Source: Desulfobacteraceae bacterium
GTDB lineage: Bacteria > Desulfobacterota > Desulfobacteria > Desulfobacterales > Desulfosalsimonadaceae
DNA length: 64,000 bases
Direction of reading: 5' to 3'
NCBI GenBank assembly: GCA_011389515.1
Contig: JAABUA010000008.1
Location: 1 to 64,000 of the forward strand
The position numbers and the translations under genes are program-made. Positions 62,032 through 64,000 of the stretch are shown here, piece after piece (positions within the stretch are counted from its first letter, which is position 1; the number at the start of each line of letters is the position of its first letter). The notes under the pieces are model-generated. The model made no database searches and was not told the DNA's origin. It saw only the letters and a program-made list of their open reading frames with translations.

Positions 62032-63597
62032 ATGGGGTTGAATGTACTGCTGGTTTTGATATCCACGATTCTGTATGTTGTTTCATTCCCTCTGTGGAAC
62101 GCGGGTTTTGCAGCTTTTTTTGCGCTTGTTCCCTTGTTTTGGGCCATTGAAAGGGCCCGGTCAATTCCCCGGGCCATGGGGTATGGCGTCGTTTGGGGGG
62201 CACTCGTCTCGGCAGGCATGGGATACTGGCTCCTTCCTACCCTGGTTACCCATTTTGGCATCCGGCCCCCATTGGCGGGGCTTTTTTTCCTTGCTTCCGT
62301 GATATTGCCGGTCTGTTTGATTTATGCTTTTCTGGTAGCTGTTTACCGTTTTGTTCACCACCGGCACCTTGCCTGGTATGCAATCGTCGTCCCTTCCCTA
62401 TGGATACTGGCGGAATATGTCAAGGAGATGATACCGGTGCTGATTCCATGGGGTGGCATCGGGTATGCGGCCATGCCGTTTCACCGGTACGTTCAGATCG
62501 CTGATCTTGGGGGCGTTCATGGCTTGACAGGTGTTATCGTATCGATCAACGCTGTTATGTGGTATATGGTGCGAAGTGTGCTTCCCATGTCTGTTGTTCC
62601 CCGCAAGTCTCTTTTAAGGGTAAATTGTTCTCCTGCGATTGTTCTTATTCTTGCGGTCTGTCTGCCTCTGGTTTACGGCCACTACCGTCTATCCCGGATT
62701 GATGAGGCAATCAATGAGAAAGCATCTGCGGGTCAACAGGTTCAGGCGATCCTGGTGCAGGGAAATTTCGACCTTGATGAGCGGTGGAGTGGGATGGGTT
62801 TTTACCGCCGCCTGCAGACATACCTGGAGATGAGCACAGAAAATTCCGGAGATATGGGGGCAGGAAATGCGGAAGATAGAAAATCACGGGTCATTGTTTG
62901 GCCGGAAACCACCCTGAACGAGCCTGCTCGCCTGAGTGGCAGCCTGTTCAGGCAGATCATGTCGCTGATCGGAGACGATGCGCTTCTGGTTTCAGGCGGG
63001 CTGAACCAGGATGACGCCACAGGACAGGTGACCAACTGCGCGTATCTTGTTTCAGGAGAAGGCGCATTGACGAGGTATGACAAGCGTATTCTGCTTCCGT
63101 ATGCTGAAACCACGATGTTGGTTGACTGGCTCGGTCAATACTATACCGCTCCCAGCGAGTTTGCACCCGGCCGGATACCACCGTCCATGGAGACGCCCCA
63201 TGGAAAGGTGGGCATGTCCATTTGTTTTGAAATCCTCTATCCCGGGTATATTGCCGGATCGGTAAATTCAGGCGCTTCGCTTCTCATTAACATGTCAAAC
63301 GATGCATGGTTCGGGGATTCGCCCATGCCCTATATGCACCTGAACGCGGCACGAATGCGTGCCATTGAAAACCGCCGGTTCCTGCTCCGCGCGGCCAACA
63401 GCGGGGTTTCAGCTGTCATCGCACCGTCCGGTCAGATTTCCGCCCGGACGGATCTTTTCCATCGCCAGAGAATTGACGGTGATTTTGTCCACCTGGACGT
63501 GATAACCCCTTATACCCGGTACGGAGACTGGTTGGTCTTTTTTTCCGGCTGCATGCTTGCCGTGGCACTGCTGCGTGTGGCTTTTGCAAAGGAGTGA
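62032..63597 (+). CDS. lnt: Apolipoprotein N-acyltransferase
   Basis: 521 residues from the ATG at 62032, with GAGGAG 10 bases upstream. The N-terminal 220 residues hold several membrane helices. The periplasmic nitrilase-fold domain has the catalytic triad Glu292 (VIVWPETTL), Lys351 (RYDKRILLPYAE) and Cys398 (MSICFEILYPG). It adds the third acyl chain to outer-membrane lipoproteins such as the efflux channel at 33191. Confidence 0.94.
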   Translation: MGLNVLLVLISTILYVVSFPLWNAGFAAFFALVPLFWAIERARSIPRAMGYGVVWGALVSAGMGYWLLPTLVTHFGIRPPLAGLFFLASVILPVCLIYAFLVAVYRFVHHRHLAWYAIVVPSLWILAEYVKEMIPVLIPWGGIGYAAMPFHRYVQIADLGGVHGLTGVIVSINAVMWYMVRSVLPMSVVPRKSLLRVNCSPAIVLILAVCLPLVYGHYRLSRIDEAINEKASAGQQVQAILVQGNFDLDERWSGMGFYRRLQTYLEMSTENSGDMGAGNAEDRKSRVIVWPETTLNEPARLSGSLFRQIMSLIGDDALLVSGGLNQDDATGQVTNCAYLVSGEGALTRYDKRILLPYAETTMLVDWLGQYYTAPSEFAPGRIPPSMETPHGKVGMSICFEILYPGYIAGSVNSGASLLINMSNDAWFGDSPMPYMHLNAARMRAIENRRFLLRAANSGVSAVIAPSGQISARTDLFHRQRIDGDFVHLDVITPYTRYGDWLVFFSGCMLAVALLRVAFAKE

Positions 63598-63602
63598 CGC
63601 TT

Positions 63603-64000
63603 TTACCTGGACTGCAGACCTTTTCCTTCGTATTCCCGCATCATTTTTTCCCTTTCGATCCGCATGGTTTCGCTCCTCCGAAACGCATCAGCCTGTTCGC
63701 CGAACATCTCCTCCTGGAGTTGGCGGAGTTTTTTTTCTTTGTCCGCCCCGGTCAGGTCCGGATTTTCAAGAAGCAAGAAGGCCTTTTCCCGGTAAAGGGT
63801 TTCCTGCTGCTGTTCCCGGACGATTTGACGGTCAACGCCTTCCAGGCGTTCTACTGCTTCCGGAGTGAAAAACTGTTGTCTGAATTCCCGTATTTTTTGC
63901 TGCCGGATTTCCTCCGAGGGGGTTTCAGAAAGGTCTTTTTCATAGATGCTTAGTTTTTCACGGTACCGCGTGTATTCATTGGGATGTGATTCCACGGTTT
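63603..64000 (-). CDS. C-terminal part of a lipase-chaperone (LifO)-like protein; 5' end outside the window
   Basis: About 132 residues are visible, highly charged and helical (YREKLSIYEKDLSETPSEEI, REFRQQFFTPEAVERLEGVD, EEMFGEQADAFRRSE). The pattern of repeated helices with an FG-E-A-x-R-F element resembles the extended helical domain of lipase-specific foldases. A GTG near the edge could be a start, but the family is more than 300 residues long, so the gene probably continues. The family call is tentative. Confidence 0.5.
   Translation of the reverse strand, partial: TVESHPNEYTRYREKLSIYEKDLSETPSEEIRQQKIREFRQQFFTPEAVERLEGVDRQIVREQQQETLYREKAFLLLENPDLTGADKEKKLRQLQEEMFGEQADAFRRSETMRIEREKMMREYEGKGLQSR

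Overview
The window looks like chromosome from a strictly anaerobic bacterium of the Desulfobacterota (sulfate-reducer-like, Desulfobacterales type). The evidence is indirect but consistent. It has a hybrid-cluster protein of the anaerobe type with TTGAC-centred operators like those predicted for HcpR in sulfate reducers. It also has a 2-hydroxyacyl-CoA dehydratase-type pair, a siroheme-cluster/ferredoxin fusion, an anaerobic sulfatase maturase with a Cys-type sulfatase, a NifU/NifS pair, and very large GGDEF/ATPase/HEAT and GIDE proteins. There are no phage genes, integrases, transposases or CRISPR arrays; mobile-like content is limited to short interspersed repeats.

Layout. 0-4.4 kb: 5' part of a P-type cation ATPase (minus), then two 2-hydroxyacyl-CoA dehydratase-like subunits and a nitroreductase. 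4.5-10.5 kb, all minus: tRNA-Pro with terminator, a trans-sulfuration PLP enzyme, LemA, a GIDE-domain membrane protein with a consensus EF-hand loop, a STAS protein, a methyltransferase and a Crp/Fnr regulator. 10.6-12.5 kb: a PCP_red/siroheme-cluster/ferredoxin fusion and a core-MetE-like zinc methyltransferase, divergent from the regulator. 12.6-20.2 kb: a sulfur block (nifU, nifS, cysE, cysK, metY), then an MTA/SAH-deaminase-like amidohydrolase and a phosphopantetheinyl transferase. 20.3-23.8 kb: sucrose synthase, a MITE-like element and a SLOG-family protein. 23.8-34.7 kb, minus: a secreted hypothetical, a 1401-residue GGDEF/ATPase/HEAT protein and a tripartite RND efflux operon. 34.7-39.4 kb, minus: nitronate monooxygenase, a second MITE-like element, UspA, a BCCT transporter and an MBL hydrolase. 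39.5-49.3 kb: nucleoside deaminase, outer-membrane barrel, RCK potassium channel, two acyl-CoA dehydrogenases, EEP hydrolase, HAD protein, DUF1232-DnaJ protein, nth (minus) and a PP-loop tRNA thiolation-like enzyme. 49.6-57.5 kb: sigma-54 activator, adenine deaminase, DNA polymerase IV, sulfatase with its maturase, isochorismatase-like hydrolase. 57.5-64 kb: hcp with operator, aldehyde dehydrogenase, UspA (minus), a structured non-coding stretch with an orphan terminator, a flavodoxin-like remnant, lnt and the 3' part of a lipase-chaperone-like gene (minus).

The strongest system-level signal is the near-perfect palindrome TTGAC-N4-GTCAA. It lies upstream of hcp and again between the Crp/Fnr regulator and the siroheme-ferredoxin fusion, with a weaker copy upstream of the nifU promoter. 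This suggests one HcpR-like nitrosative-stress circuit linking genes 47 kb apart. Other points of interest are an interspersed repeat with core TTGAGATNGGTTC (six copies), two terminal-inverted-repeat elements, a tandemly duplicated unnamed domain in the 1401-residue protein, and an adjacent acyl-CoA dehydrogenase pair lacking the usual catalytic glutamate.
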